The notes: generated by a model not told the origin, from the sequence alone. Counted from the stretch's first letter, positions 32,310 through 46,151 are shown. The stretch: DNA of 64,000 nucleotides from Gossypium raimondii (GCF_025698545.1 NC_068570.1:48813924-48877923); one strand, 5' to 3'. A program made the numbers and translations.

Positions 32310-35008
32310 TTATAAAGCAGGTTCATAGGAGACAGTGGCATTAGGAAGCCAATCGTGGCCTTGTATAAACGTTTCCACCGTGAACTTCCCAGCATCAACG
32401 TCTGAGAGAGTGGACCTGTAACCAGCCCATTTCACCCTATTATCCACGTTTGATCCAGGTCCACTGTTCTGATATTCTGCATAGAAGATTGAGATAGGTG
32501 GGTCAACATTGGCAACCCATCCTTTCCAGCCCACTGGGTCCAAGAACGCCCCAATCTTTGACTGCATGATAACAGTAGTGGAGAATTCTTTCCAGGGCCT
32601 GCCAAGGTAGGTTTTAGCAGTAAGGTTGCCAAATGCACTTATTGAGCATTTCTGGATGCAAATGCCAGTGTTTTGGTTAGGGTCTTTTTTGCCTTGAGCT
32701 GTGATGGTATTGAACTGGTTAGCCAAAGGTTGCCTTGGCAGGATGTTGCAACTTTGGAAAACAACTGCTGCATTCCCAAAAATGAAGTCAATTGTGCCCA
32801 AAATGTCACATTCCCGGTAAAACTGACGATTGGAATGGGCATAGAGAGTGTCCTGGTAGGCATCAAATGCACAGCGGTAGAATACGGAGCGATCAGAACC
32901 AGACCGCATAGCCACTGCTTGGTGCTTTGCTGCACCAGCTGTGTTAATGAACCCTATGCCCTTTGCAATGAATCCTTTTCCTGCCACAGCTGGTGATTCA
33001 TACAAGAATCATCAGTAATTGACAAAATACAAGTGCATGAAACTTTTAAGGTAGTATTCCTAGATTTAATAACAAGTAGAAAGTTAAGTCTTCAACTTAT
33101 TCTATTTTAAGACACTTTCCTATAGAGTAGGCAAACTTCAACTACAAATGCACATGATCCAATGTGCAACATTTTCTCCCGGAAGAGCCATTTTACAGAA
33201 ATTGAGGAGAAATTGTGTTCAAGCCTAAACAACATCGCACAAAACCGGCAAACATGTTGCACTGCAGGAAGTGAATTTATTCCCCGTCTTTAGGCCCTTT
33301 TATTCAACCGCTTGTTTAATCTCTGTCCATTTCAAAGTCAAGTTCAAGCTTTTAAACTTGAAAATGAGAAAGGAAAACTAGGTTTTAAATTGGTTTTCAA
33401 GGAATGTTTCATCAAAACTAGCATCTCCAATAAATTTTTATTCCTTTCTTTATAGGAAACTCCAGGAAAAATGACATCAAGCTCTCAGAAATATGTTTTC
33501 CACATCCGCATCAATGCTAAAATCCATTTCAAACAACATTAAGAAATTACCTTTTCCAGGTTTCAAGATCATGTTACTAAAACTTCTAGACAAACTTGCA
33601 ATAATAAAACCATTAAAATTGAGCAATCCCCATTGACATCAGACAATGATCAGTTCAGATCACCTTCTAATAAATGAAGCTTCAGGGGAGCATTTAAGGA
33701 CAATACCAAAAGCTAGTGAATTAGTAATTCTAACTCAGGTAGTATGGTAGTATCTCAGTTGCAGGCCTTCTAAATTGTTTGGGATGATTGGGACAAGATA
33801 CAAAGATACCAGCAAATCACAATGTAGACAGGCTCATAAATGGGGCAATCTAGAAACTATCGTCAGGCTCCATTGAAACTACAAATCTAGAACTGATCAA
33901 AGTAAATGAAGATTGAATATGACTTACCGAAAGTAGCTGTAGCAAATGTGGGAGTTCCATCAACAAAGTTGTGGCTGCCGGAAATTAAAGTCTTTGTTTT
34001 GCCATCACCGTAAATCATCACATTCCACATGTGTTTATCAAGAATCACATTCTCAACATACTTGCCTTCCTTCACATATATAACGAACCTTGATTCATTC
34101 TTTTTTCCTACCAATTTCACCGCATCATTAATGGTCAAGACATTCCCGGAACCATCTTGAGCCACAATAACATTGGGGGTAGGCTTGGATTCCTGCAATA
34201 GTCTCCTTTCAGTGGGACTAACCCAAGCCGGGAACTCCGAACCTGCTTTCTCAAACCCAAGCAACCTCCTATGAATACGAATATTTAAATCAGTCAATAA
34301 ACCTAAGATTCTGGCAACTATAGCCAAACTGTTGCTGGCATATTCAGTTGAGTTTTGCATGGCAGCTTTCATTTCTTCAACAACTGTGGCGTTGAAGTGC
34401 TTTGTGGCGTTTAACTCCTCCAGGGAGTCTAAACATGTTTCCTGGTCAGTTATAGCAGTACTTAGCCAAGTCTTCAAGTCACTGATCTTGGAATCTGACA
34501 ACAACTTCTCTCCTTCTCCAACTTCAAGGGAAGTTGCTGAATCATTCAATCGATCCAAGGCGTCGTCGAACATAGTTTCACATACTTGTAAAGCGGATTT
34601 CAGTCGGATATCATTAGTTTCAGCTTTGAGCTTGGTGGGATAGTGAGACAAACTGGAGAGCTCATCGATGGCTACTTTCAAAGACAGCTTGAAGAGGAGT
34701 TCTGGGACGGTTGTATTCGAGGGAGCAATGGAAGATATGCTGGAGAAGCAGGAAGCCGGGTACTGAGTCACACTACAAACAGCTTTGAGTGAAGCGGCTG
34801 GAGTCAACACAGGCGGGGGAAGAGTGTTGGGGGAGGAGGAGCTTCGCTTGTGTAAAAAAATCCCAACGACGGCGGCAGTGATGAGTGTTAAAAGGAGGAG
34901 AATGAGGATGATAAGGGTGATAAGACGCCTTCGTTTCTTTCGCCTGAAAGCTAGTTCTTCCACTTCGTCAACTTTACCATACCCCTTGAATGAATTGATT
35001 GAATCCAT
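32310..35008 (-). CDS. PME1-like: Pectin methylesterase with inhibitor-like pro-region (type I PME)
   Basis: Removes methyl esters from cell-wall homogalacturonan. Two exons, 35008-33928 and 32989-32310, with one GT-AG intron (33927-32990), give 586 residues. Residues 29-51 are a membrane anchor after a basic cluster. A PMEI-type pro-domain spans about 73-235. Two RRLL processing sites (247-250 and 268-271) separate it from the esterase domain. The esterase domain contains MIYGDG, QAVA (Q384), YQDTLY (Q406, D407), DFIFG (D428) and LGRPW (R491), all catalytic positions present. The start MDSINSFKGYGKVDE resembles Arabidopsis PME1 as I remember it. It would be secreted and cleaved in the Golgi. 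It lies convergent to PAE. No coding damage was seen. Confidence 0.95.
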
Positions 35009-36483
35009 CTAATTTCATGAATCCCACTTCGCCTGTTTGGGGGAGGTTCTATAGGGTTTGAGAGTCGAGGAGAGGAGAGGAATGGATTGGGGGAAGCTGC
35101 TTTGGGTTTGCAAGTTATTATTATTTTTTCTGAAAGTTATTATTAATTGTATTGTTAATAATCAAATTATTAAAGCCAATATCCTATTTCCATCTGTAGT
35201 TTTACGGTGGTAAGACCCACCAACTTCCAATGTATAGCTCTATTTTTACAATAAATTCTGGAAACTTATCGTGCCACAAGATTAAACTACTGCTCCGCCG
35301 TGTTTAAAAGAATAGAACCTATTTCTATTTCTATTTCTATTTGGTTGGTCCATAATTTGTATTTTGTCAATTAAGTTAGTCTCTCCATATTAACATTATT
35401 AGTTTGTGCTGATGTAACATTTCCAGTCATATGACAAACTATAACAATGGTTATTTTTTTTAGCTCAGAGTATATTTTAGTCACTTATATTTAAAAAATT
35501 ACATTTTAGTCACTTACATTAGGGTTCTATTACGAAGTGGTCATTCTGCCGTTAAGCTTCGTTACCTCCCTACTGACAGTCCTACGTGATAGTCCAAATG
35601 AGTTTTAAATGCCAACTTAGGTGTCCAGTTGAGATCAGAATAGATTTTTAATTAAAAAAATTCAATTAATTAAAAACTTTAAATTAATTACACCTGAAAA
35701 ATAAAAACTTTTCGTCTCCTTTTTCTTTTAGTTTTCTTTTCCATTTTGATTGAAAAAACTATTTCCATCTTTATTGAATCGAAACAATATAAATCAAATT
35801 GAGTGCTTCATCAATCGATTGAATTTTTTGTTCAACATGGAAAAACAAAGGATGGACTCAATGGAGGGTCCCTGTATATCTTCTTTGCATCTATTTGTCT
35901 CTTTTACTAAATAAGTAGTTTTACTCTAAACCAACATACTATTTAATGACAACCTTAAATTAAAAACCTTGATATTTCCTTCCTTTACATCCATTTGTCC
36001 TGGTATATCTTCCTTTTTGATATTTTATTCACAAAAGAAGAAACCCTTAAAAAGAACCCCAAAAGATCCAATCTTTAGTGTTTTATCTCTGAAACTCTAT
36101 TTACTTTCTTTTTTCAAATCTTTCGAGATCCAATTTTTTCTTTCTTCAAACAGAAAGTCCATATCCAAAAATGCCATCAACAACCACCATTTACAACACC
36201 ATCACCTCAAACCCAACCACATTTTCCTCACATGCCAAACACAAGCTTCGCTTGTGGCCAGAGCTATTCTCTCTCCTCTTTCTATGTCCTCATCTCTCCC
36301 TCTCCTCTTTCTTACTATTTTAATCTTTGAAGTGGATGGTATTTGAGTCCTTGCTTGTTTCATTCATGAATTCATTAGTGCTGTTGTTTGAAATTGAACT
36401 AGAGTTAATATAATGTTGTTTTTAGGTTTGAATTGTTGAGGAATTTGTTGGTACTAATATAATGTTTTATTCTCTTTTTTTGG
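35009..36483. other. PME upstream region and intergenic DNA
   Basis: 35009-35110 is the likely PME 5' UTR and is purine-rich on the plus strand. The region 35150-35960 is AT-rich. At 35462-35640 there is a 'TTTTAGTCACTTA' repeat of a kind also met at the MITE ends near 46.2 and 46.9 kb, possibly a diverged MITE half. The frame 35969-36346 lacks a recognisable domain and I do not call it a gene. No clear TATA box for PME could be assigned. Confidence 0.45.
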
Positions 36484-38560
36484 TTTAGGGTTTGATGTTG
36501 AACATAATACTTTAAGGGGAGATTTTGGAGGAGAAACATTTGACTTAGATGATAGTTCATATAAAGCCCATGAGTCAGATGCTTTTTATTTTAATTCATT
36601 TGAGTCTAATAGTGATAGGGTAGATGAATTAGAGGTTGAACTAGTAGGTGAAATGATATAGGAGTTAGACCATTTACTAGGCTCAAATTTTGGGGGTTTA
36701 GGAGATGATTTTGATAGTAACACTGGTGAGGATTTCAACAATGACTTGGATTCTGATGAAGATGGGAATGAAAAGTACCCTCTGTTCAATCCTCAAGCTG
36801 GTATCAGGAACCTTATATTGATCAAGGGTTTGGTTTTCTCTAGTATAGACATTTTAAAAGATGTAATTAAACAATGTGAGAGGAAAAATAGGGTAGTAAC
36901 CAAACTAGCTAGGAATGACAAGCTTAGGGGGAAAGCAATCTGTGTACCTGGTTTTCCATGGACCTTTAGGCATCCAAATTAAGTCCTAAGGATCCAATGG
37001 ATGGGAGTTAGCAGATTAAAACCTTATTCAACCACTATAAGTGTGGCAAGGTAATTGAAAACAGGAAAATTAGTTCAAAGTGGATGGCTAGACACGATTT
37101 ACACAAATTTCAAGTTGATCCCAATTATTCTTTAACATATTTACAGAAGGATATTAGGGTGGATTTTAGAATAATAATGTCTCAGACTAAATGTATTAGG
37201 GCTAAGATTAGGCACTTGAAACTAGTTCAAGGGAATAAAAAAGCCCAATGTGCCAATATATACGAATATTTACTTGAGTTAAGGAGAAGTAACCTTGGTA
37301 CAAAAACCAGTTTTAAATTAGATTGTAGGCTATTTCAGAGGCCTTCTATATGCCTTGAAGCATGCAAATCAAGTTGGTTAACTGGTTGTAGGAAAATTAT
37401 AGGGTTAGATGGGTGTTGGCTGAAGGGATATTATGGTGGACATTTGTTTGTTGTTGTTGGGGTTGATGCCAACGGTTGTATATATCATGTGGCCTTTGTT
37501 ACAGTTGCGAGTGAAAACAAACAATCATGGTTTTAGTTCCTCGAGCTATTAAAGAGGCACTTGGAGATCAATAACTCCTACAATATATGCTTCATGTCTG
37601 ACAAAAAAGGTACCATAAAGTTATATTGTTCCCTAATAGAAGCGATTTATGTGTTGTTCCCTAATGCTAAAGTAAGAAATTGTGCCATACATCCTTACAA
37701 CAATTTCAAAAACATGGGAGGATTTAGAGGCCAAGCTATGTGTTTCACTTATTGAAAAGCTGCAAAAGTAACTTTTCCAAGACAAATTGCAAAAGCAATG
37801 TCTAAAATGAAGTCACTGTTAGAATCTACTGAGGCTTGGCTACGTAACAAGGATCCAAGGACTTGGTCAAGAGCCCACTTCTCAACCAAATGCAAGTATG
37901 ATATACTACTGAACAACAATAGTAAACGTTTCAACAAGGTTAAAATTTGTTTTTTAATCTGATTATTTATCACTTCATGTTGTATAACTATTACTGAAGT
38001 TACTCAAGGACTTATTCCTTAAAGATCATTTTAGAAGCTAAAGATAAACCTATCCTAACAATGTTGGAAATAATTAGAAGGAAATTCATGACTAGGTTGG
38101 TTTCCATGAGGGAGGTTGTTGAGAAGTATCCTAGACCTTTGTGTCCAACAATATAGAATAAGTTGCCTGAAATTGTTAGTCAGTCCAACTAACTTTTTTT
38201 TACTTAGCTTGAATTTTGTTTCTTGGATACAAAAGTTTTAACTTTAAAATGTTACTTTATTTGTAGTGTATGGCCAGTATATGCTGGAAATGAGAAGTGG
38301 TTGACCTCCTCAAATCTTCCTGTTCATGAAGAAAATGGGACTTGTCAAGAATCTCATTTAAGCATATTGTTTCTTGCATGCAACTACTTACTGTGAGCCC
38401 TGAAACTTATGTCAATACATGCTATATTGTCACTACCCAGCTAGATATTTACAACCACTTGATTAACCTTGTAAAAGGTTGTACCAACCCATTTTTTAGT
38501 AGTGTCAGAAACAATGGTTTCGAGACCACAAATCCAATGAGTAAGTTTGTATTCTTATTA
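36484..38560 (+). pseudogene. Mutator-like (MULE) transposase remnant
   Basis: Mutator transposases cut and paste DNA elements. The region 36484-36980 encodes an acidic N-terminal part, then FNPQAGIRNLILIKGLVFSSIDILKD and a Cys-containing stretch (36774-36980), similar to the MuDR N-terminal DNA-binding domain. The region 37087-37536 has the MULE core: FQRPSICLEACKSSWLTGCR, IIGLDGCWLKGYYGGHL and VGVDANGCIYHVAF, including the Asp of LDG. The region 37537-38140 continues with WFxFLE-like and CAIHPYNNFK segments. The region 38260-38480 resembles the SWIM zinc-finger end, but its Cys-x-Cys half is degraded. Stops (36658, 36979, 37534, 37753) and frameshifts show it is dead. No terminal inverted repeats were found. 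Confidence 0.82.
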
Positions 38561-38599
38561 TTTAATATTTATGAGCCAATCATAATATTATATTGAATT

Positions 38600-39478
38600 C
38601 TGGTTTATTATTTTTTATAAATTGAACGAATAGACAAGTATAAGTGGTTCAATTCAAAAGCCAAGCTCCAACAATCACAATGGTTGGAATTCAATTCAAG
38701 GGTATAAATGCCAGCTTCCAAATATCCTACAACAAGAAAGCATACTTAAGCAAAAATTATTAATAAAAAACCTTTATGCCAAATATTTCCATATTTTTCT
38801 TTTATACACTTGTGAGATTTATTTCCATTGTTTTGCTCAAGTGTCTTTTCATTGTAATTGAGCTTAATTTTCAAATATTTTGATCTTGTAAGGATTATTT
38901 CTTTATTTTCTTCTTTGTATCTCTTTGAGAGAGTTTGTGTCTTACGATTTGGGTAGAAATCTTAAGGGAGTTGTAAGGTTAAACCTTGTCCTCAAAGGTT
39001 GATCAAATTAGTGAATTTGGGAAGATCCTTAGTTAAGGAAAGCTAAGGTAGTGGAGTAGGAAATTGGGGTCGAACCACTCTAAATTGTTGTGTTAATTTT
39101 TCTCTCTTTTCTCTCTAGCTTTCCTAAAACTTTTAAAAGTCAATTCAGCCCCTCTTAGCAATTTCAGTTTGATCATTTGAGCTAACATAAACCTTAACCG
39201 AAAACACACCTGTATTTTTTGATAAACGGATCCCTGATGTTTTCTGACTTTCAACCAAATGATCTTTTCCTCTATTCTCATACCATGAACTGCTTCGAAT
39301 GTGGCTCGAACCAATTTAACCAAAAACAGAACTAGAAAAAAGTTTTATTTTTGGGCTAAAACAGAAATTCTCTCTTCTTTAATAGAAACTGATAAAATTT
39401 TTATTCTGAAAAATATGTCTATAAGTTGAGAATAAATTCACTCTACTTTTCAGTAGAACAACAATCTCTCAAAAGTTC
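38600..39478 (+). repeat. LTR-like debris with possible copia U5 remnant
   Basis: The region 38890-39085 (TTTGAGAGAGTTTGTGTCTT..., GTTAAACCTTGTCCTCAAAGG..., GGGGTCGAACCACT) has the style of U5 ends of plant copia LTRs. No matching TG/CA ends or partner LTR were found. There is no gene. Confidence 0.35.
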
Positions 39479-41027
39479 TGTTAATAGCTCTATCGGTGCC
39501 ATCTTATAGGAAGAGAAGGTAGAACCCTTGTAAAGTTGTAAAGGTTTATTTTAAATACAAAAACAACATCCTAATTAAAGCAGGAGAGGGGTGAACGACT
39601 CATCTTAGTATTTCTACTAGGCTTTCCCCCTTCATGAAATAGGGTCCAATTACAAGTACTTCTTGGGCCTTTTTGACGTAGTACTCTGTAATATGATTCA
39701 ACCCGATTCAGGTTTTTTTTATTTCCCAAAATAAACATTCATATTTACATATTAAATAATTTTCTCATCCTAATTTTACTCCAATAATATTTTAACAATT
39801 TTACCCCTAGTAAAATTTTGACGATTTTACCCCGATAAAAATTCGATAAAATTCATTTAATATGTCACAACTCAAAACTTTCACTATGAATGAATGGTTT
39901 ATTTTCACTTTCGGGCTTCAAAATAGTCCAAAAACATAAACACATTCTTCCATCATTTTTTAATTAATCATATATAAGATTGCAAGTTTTCATTTTCATT
40001 TCTATTTTTGGAAACCTATATTCATTTCCAAATGATTCAATTTCTCCATTTCTGAGAAAACCATAATCATTCCTGAATGTTTTTCATTTCTCTTTTTCTA
40101 TTCATTTTGTTCATTTATATTCAAACACATAATTCATTTATGGTCTCAACGAGCTAGCGAAAAGACCAATTGGACATATGTAATTATGGTTCAAATTATT
40201 TATAATTAAGTTTTGGCTTTTCGCCTATTAATTATAAACTCATTTAGTCACAAATTTATTCCACTATAGTATCATGATTGAGCTCTCCTCAACTACATAC
40301 CATTACGAAAGCAACTACTCAGAGCTCGTCCAATGACCTTGTCATACGTGTGTTACCCTCATAGGATATCCTTGATCTCTTTAAGATAATATTCATTCTC
40401 CCAATATGATCTTATTTTATCTCATGGTAACCATTACTTCTTCCTTCATGAAAAGTCAATCACTACCAAATAGTGATTAAGTAAACCATCACAAAGATTG
40501 ACGACCCTTGGCCACGTTTACTTTTCATCAACCATGTAATACCAATGAGAGGATATCATTTAATCATGTTTGGGCTATGAATTCCACTATTGTGAATGAC
40601 GCTACATACTACCGAAGTCGTACACCCAACGCACTAGCTTTTGATTCTTTATCTATTTAAACTCAGGCTTTTATTTAGATCAAAGTGTACGAGTCACACA
40701 TACATAATTCACCATCCACTCAGGATTGTATGTATGTCACACTATGAATGTCATAAGTGAATAAATCCATAAAGGGATTTATGATCTATTCAGCTTGGGT
40801 TTTGTCCAATGTAATGCCAGTCCAGTCAGTCACATCTATGTCTCTATCTTCTAGGAGTCATCCACTGCGAAGCCCAAGAAAAAGCATCTCCTAAATTGGA
40901 TTTAATAGACGACATATTAGTCTTTCAATTGGTTTGCTTATTTCTGATTAGAATAAGGACATATTTAGGTACCTGAGGCCAAAATATGGATTTATTTTAT
41001 TTCTACCAAATTATTACCTGCACAACA
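39479..41027 (-). repeat. Probable reverse-oriented solo LTR, copia style
   Basis: It begins TGTTAATAGC and ends CTGCACAACA, about 1.55 kb without coding potential. In length, orientation and position (just before a post-integrase ORF domain of an Athila-like element) it resembles the 5691-7185 LTR. Flanking 5 bp do not match, so the boundaries are tentative. Confidence 0.45.
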
Positions 41028-43470
41028 TGTCACGAAAGTTACCCTTGATCGGGTCGTTATGCTACATGCCATTTTGCAAGATTAGTGGATCAACGTGGGA
41101 GACCAGATCTTCCACAATATGAGGTAGTGTGTAGAAGGGTGCACATGAGGACTTTCGTACCCGCATCTGGTTACAGAGTTGTGCAGGAGAGCTAAAGTTA
41201 AATTTGATGCGGATTAGCCGAGTTGCCCACCGAAGGGCATATTAAATGATGTTATCTATAAGTAGTTCTATAAACTATGCGCTGATAGGGTGGAGCAAAG
41301 AAATTAATAGGTGGCGGAACATCGGGTATTCACATGAGAACGAGGGTTTCCAGAGTCAATGGAGGGACCCCAAACCATACCACCGAGGGTACAAAAAAAA
41401 GGGGCCATATCAACTTCGAAAGCCCCGATGACTGAAGAAATGACTCAATGCATAAAGGCATACCTCAAGTACAACACTGCTAGCAGTTATGAGTACGGGA
41501 AAGTGATTAGCCATCTAGACAAGCAATTCAACATAAAGTTGTTACGATGCTCGTAACCTCCACCATTTTGGACAACCCTATCCAGCATCACACAACCTGC
41601 ACAGGCCAAACTATCCACTGCTCAAGGAAAGAAGCTGAGAGTCCTCTCAGATGAGGGAGGCGACATTTAGGAGTTCAATGTCGAGGAATCTACTGACGAT
41701 TGAAGGAATAATAAAAAAATTAGTATTATATATGTTTTGTGTGTGTTTTTTTATTGTGTAGGAACCTCACAAGTTATGACGCGCTACAAATTTGAGTTAA
41801 AATTGCAAGGAAGAGTTAGCCCCACAATTTGTGATGGACCTTTAACGCTAATCGGGCAACCTTTTCTTTTTAATTTTTTAACACATTAGGGGCAATATGT
41901 CGAATAAAGTGTGAGGGTGACTTAGAAAATTTTTAAATTTCTTTTCTTTTACTTTATCTTTATATATTTTTAGTAGTTACTTTTTTTGTGTGTGTTCTAT
42001 TTGTGCTTGAGCTTGTAGAAACACAAGTGATTGGTTAGGAGCATATACTTAAGTTGTTTGTTTAAATTGTAAATTTAGTCTAAAATTAAATAATTTAGGT
42101 TGTTTGTATTTAGACTAGTTAGTTCGGTTTATTAAACGTAAATAGGAAAAAGTTATTAAATATACCAAGTGGTAGAGGTAGATACAAATGAGTAATTATA
42201 TTTGTAGAAGTATAGAATGTTCTAATTAAAAAGAAAATACTCAATAAAATCTATTGTCATTGAAAAGGTGTAATATGACTAGTATAAACCTTAAAAACAA
42301 ATAAAAATTGCCCGAGAAAATTCTCAATCAGATTGGCACAAATAAAATAAAAAATCATAAAGGATTATACGGGAAATATTACGCATTAGAGTTCAAAGCA
42401 TGGAAAAAATAAACTGAGTAGGAAAAAGATATTCGAATCGACTATTTTCTACAAAAATAAATACTATATTCAGATATACATTTTGATGAAGCTATTTATT
42501 TAATTTTCTTCAACTTGTTTACTTTATAATTTATTGAAATAATCTGCTTAGGTGTATATAATCGTAAATTCTTTAAATTTCTAGCTAGAGTTATATATTT
42601 AAGCAAATTTTCCTAGTGTCAATGCTCTAATCTAATCTCGTGTATAATTAAGCTCAAGTACATTGTTTAGCTATAGATTTTATTTATTTTCTTTTGTTTG
42701 CTTGAGGACGAGCAAAGACTTAAGTATGGGGGTATTTGACCTGACGTCAAAAGTAGTAGTTATTTTAGTTCATTTCTGCACTTAACAAGCTTGTTTTTTT
42801 TTTTTTTGCATTTTATAATTAAGAATTATATTTTCAGTATTAGTAGGTCAGTAACTAAAAGTTAATAAAATAAGCATTTTTACGCATTTTTTGCTATTTC
42901 GATGACCTATAAGGCTTATTCGGGCCTCATGAGTGACTAATGGGCTATTGAAGTATGTAGAATGCAAATTTAGGTCGAAGAATACAATGAAGGATAATTG
43001 AGCCACAAGACAAGGGAGCCCGATAGGACAACGAAGATGCCAAGGCTAGGAGTACACTCGACGTCATGACGAGGAGTTTCCTTTTGTCATGACGATGTGA
43101 TGAAGATATGAGGGTATTCACGGTGGCGACATCGTGACAAGGAGCACTCCCACATCCCGACAACATGGTGATGGCAGGTCAAAATATGGTTGATTCCTTA
43201 GATGACACTTTTGGGAAATTTCCTTATTTTGATCTTAGCATTTATCAGAATATTACATTTATTGGTATCCAATTGTATCTAGGGCTAAGTGATCACCAAG
43301 TAGGTTGTTTCCTATATAAGCCACCTTAGGGTCATCGGAATTGTGAGTAGGTTGAGATAGACAATTTTACTATTTAGTTTTTAGTTATCTTTTCTTTTCA
43401 TGTTCGTGTAGTTTAAACTTTTCTATTCTGATGTGAAGACAACTGCGAGCGGAGATTGCTCTAAATCCGC
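41028..43470 (+). mobile_element. Second Athila-like element, 3' part only
   Basis: 41030-41700 encodes broken pieces of the same post-integrase protein domain as 7616-8446 (segments like LVTELCRRAKVKFD and a KGILND stretch). The region 41700-42735 is the non-coding tail, with the early G-rich motif (ACATTAGGGGCAATATG, 41880-41925) and the final tract (GACTTAAGTATGGGGG, 42717-42732). LTR-like sequence follows from about 42737. No gag, RT or integrase is present to its left, so it is truncated or interrupted. Confidence 0.65.
42737..43470 (+). repeat. 3' LTR (partial) of second Athila-like element
   Basis: It begins TGACCTGACG after the polypurine tract. A TATATAAGCC core promoter box is at about 43312-43321. 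Repeated GTCATGACGA-type segments lie at 43060-43150. The right end was not found. The sequence changes character near 43470. Confidence 0.5.
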
Positions 43471-44717
43471 ACTTCAATATAGTTTATGAGTAGTCTATTT
43501 CCTGGATCACATAGAAAACACCATTAAGTAATAACCTTCCTTCAAATCGTCCCATATGATGCCATAACCTACCTATTATAGTCTTACACAATATGGTACC
43601 ATGGACTTTTCCTTTTAGAGGTCGTGATTAAAGTCCCAAAAGACCCCCTTTAGACGACTCCACGGAGATAGACACAGACTCACTTACCAAACTTTCATGC
43701 ATTGACACCATTTAAACTTAACACTCCATTCACCTCATACATTCAAAACATGCCCATACCGTCAAGCTTCAACTTCAGATTACTTATCACATACTCTATA
43801 CCTGTATGATTCATACGAGTCATACATGCAACCCTCAACTAATATTCACACATCATCATATTCATCATATTATCTTTTTCTAGTTTCAATTTGTAATTCA
43901 TATGGTTCCCCATGAAAGCATTTAAAATAAACAGTATACACACATGAGTCAGTTTATAGACTCACCTGATTCTCACCTACAGTAGTTCCAAACTCTAGAT
44001 CCAGATTTCCCTAGTAAGATCAACAGCAACTACTGCTATAGAACATGGAAACTTATTAGGATCTATTCAAATACCCCCATTTACCATCATTTTTAACACC
44101 AGAAATCCCCAAATAGGGCCTTATATCATCCATCTTATGGATTTACCAAGCCAACAGATTTACTTTTTCACAATATAATATGGAGGGTCAAAAATCTTAC
44201 CTTGTCATGGAGCATTCACAGGTAAAGATCTAGATCTACAACTTAGCTTAAGTGAAAGAAGGAAATACTTTAGGTTCCTTTAGATATAGAAAAAAATACT
44301 TCTTGAATAAGGAAGAAAAAAACTCTCATTTTCCAATCTTGATTATCTAGATATACAACCTTTATCCCTATGAAAACTTGACACACGTCATAATCCTGTT
44401 CAACCTATCGTATGGTGGTTTACAGTTGTAGAGAAATGTGTACAAAATGCCCACATTTATATATATAGAAATTTCATCGTTCGTTTCTGACCACCCTATT
44501 AGAATGTAATCAGTATCATGACTAACCAAACTTGGTGCATCATACTTTTTAGAAATAACTCGATTACTTAAAATTTCTAAGATCATTCCTCGCAAAAATC
44601 CAATGCCTACTAAGTTCCCACTTTTACACGCCAAGAGCAACGGTTGGGTGGATAGCACTACGCCACTCAGAGTACTACACCTACCAATTCCAGAACCCGC
44701 CAAAATCAGGTGTCACA
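43471..44717 (-). repeat. Probable reverse-oriented gypsy-type LTR fragment
   Basis: On the minus strand the right end reads TGTGACACCTGATTTTGGCG, which fits an LTR start of the TGTRACACC type. The open frame 44703-44368 (minus) has no recognised domain and probably lies in U3. The left end was not identified. Confidence 0.4.
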
Positions 44718-44724
44718 AGTCTAA

Positions 44725-46135
44725 CATTGTCTTAGGTGTCAATTTTAGGTCATCTTAATCTGTCGTAATTTGATGTACCAGATTAAACTAGTTTTCTCAC
44801 TTTATGAGCTTGAACATAAGTATTTTAGTTATGTTTTAATTACTTTTCAGCAAAGTTAAGTGTAATAAAATGTGTTATTAGAGTCTTTTATTGACCTTAA
44901 GGGCCGAAAGAGGCCTAAAGGTGAGTTAATACACTTTGTGAGTGTGAAGGAGACCATTAGAAGGCATAATAACTCAATACTGGTCACTAGGTTGCAACAC
45001 GAAGCATTAGATGTCGCAACATAGGGAACAAAACTTAAGAAGTCCAAGACTACCTTTGATGTCGCGACACAGCCTGAGAATGTTAGGACATACCCTTGAA
45101 GATACCCTAAAGCTGAACATACTATACTTGATGTCGCGACACAGGACCTAGTGTGTCATGACATTGCCTTTGCATGGGAAATTAATATAATTTTGGGGCG
45201 TTTTGATCCGCACAATCCAACTTTAAGCTCAAAAGCATCAGCTGACCTAAGGTTAAGGACAACAGCCATCTTAAATCTATAAATAGGCTTAGCTAACACA
45301 TGTTATGAACACATTTTGTTTTGTATAATTTTCTCTTTAGTTTTAGATTTTAGGTTTTCTTTTTCTTTAGGGTTTAGCCTTTATTTCTATTCTTATTATT
45401 TACTTTCGGGAAGAAATCAGATTCTGAAACTTTTCTCAAACTCTGTGAAGATTCTACGTTTTAATTCAATATAATCAGACTTCTTCTAAACTCTATTCTC
45501 GAAATCGTTCTTTATGCTCAATATTTTATTCAAGTTCATATTTTTTTATTAGATCCATGAGGAACTAATCCTCCTGTGGGGGATTAGTGAGTGGAGGTAT
45601 GAGTAATTAACTATTTTGTAGGGATTTCTTAATGGATAAACTGTTCAGGACAAGAAGAACCTAAACCCTAGTCTTGACAACCCTAGGAAGTCATCAATGT
45701 GGGAATTAACCCAAAATTGGTATGGCCTATTCATGAACACCTTAACTTTGAATCGGTCTGGACTGTAAGGTTGGAAGATAAGTAGTTCTTGCCGACTTAT
45801 TATTTTAGTGGACGTATCGAAAGATCCTGCTAGGGTGCTGACTAGTTGATTGAACAAAAGAACTTGAGACAACAGTTGATTAAGATTATCGAAGCAAGCT
45901 AACCACTCATGCCCAGATTTGATATATATAAACTTCTTTAATTGATTTCTTGCTTTTCATTCATTTAATTTCCCTTTATTTCTTTTATTATTATAAACCA
46001 AAAACTTTTTTTTTTAATTCTTCATACTATCATATGATTAAAGTATTAATTAGATCTATTTAGGTTAAAATTAGAATTAATTTAGTGCTCGCCTGGAAGC
46101 GATCACATCCTATAACAAATTCATATTAGCTTTAA
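44725..46135 (+). repeat. Athila/Tat-style LTR
   Basis: It contains four GATGTCGCGACA-like repeats (about 45008, 45056, 45130 and 45155), a CTATAAATAGGC promoter box at about 45279-45290 and a long leader-like U5 with CCTCCTGTGGGGGATTAG. No coding region or partner LTR is present. The exact ends are uncertain. Confidence 0.5.
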
Positions 46136-46151
46136 GTACAAGATTTTGAAA

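Noticed and set aside
35969..36346. 125-codon plus-strand frame rich in Ser, Leu and Phe
   Set aside because: Low-complexity composition, no domain, no splice context.
44368..44703. 111-codon minus-strand frame
   Set aside because: It starts close to an LTR-like end (TGTGACACC) and has no domain. Probably U3 sequence of a gypsy LTR.
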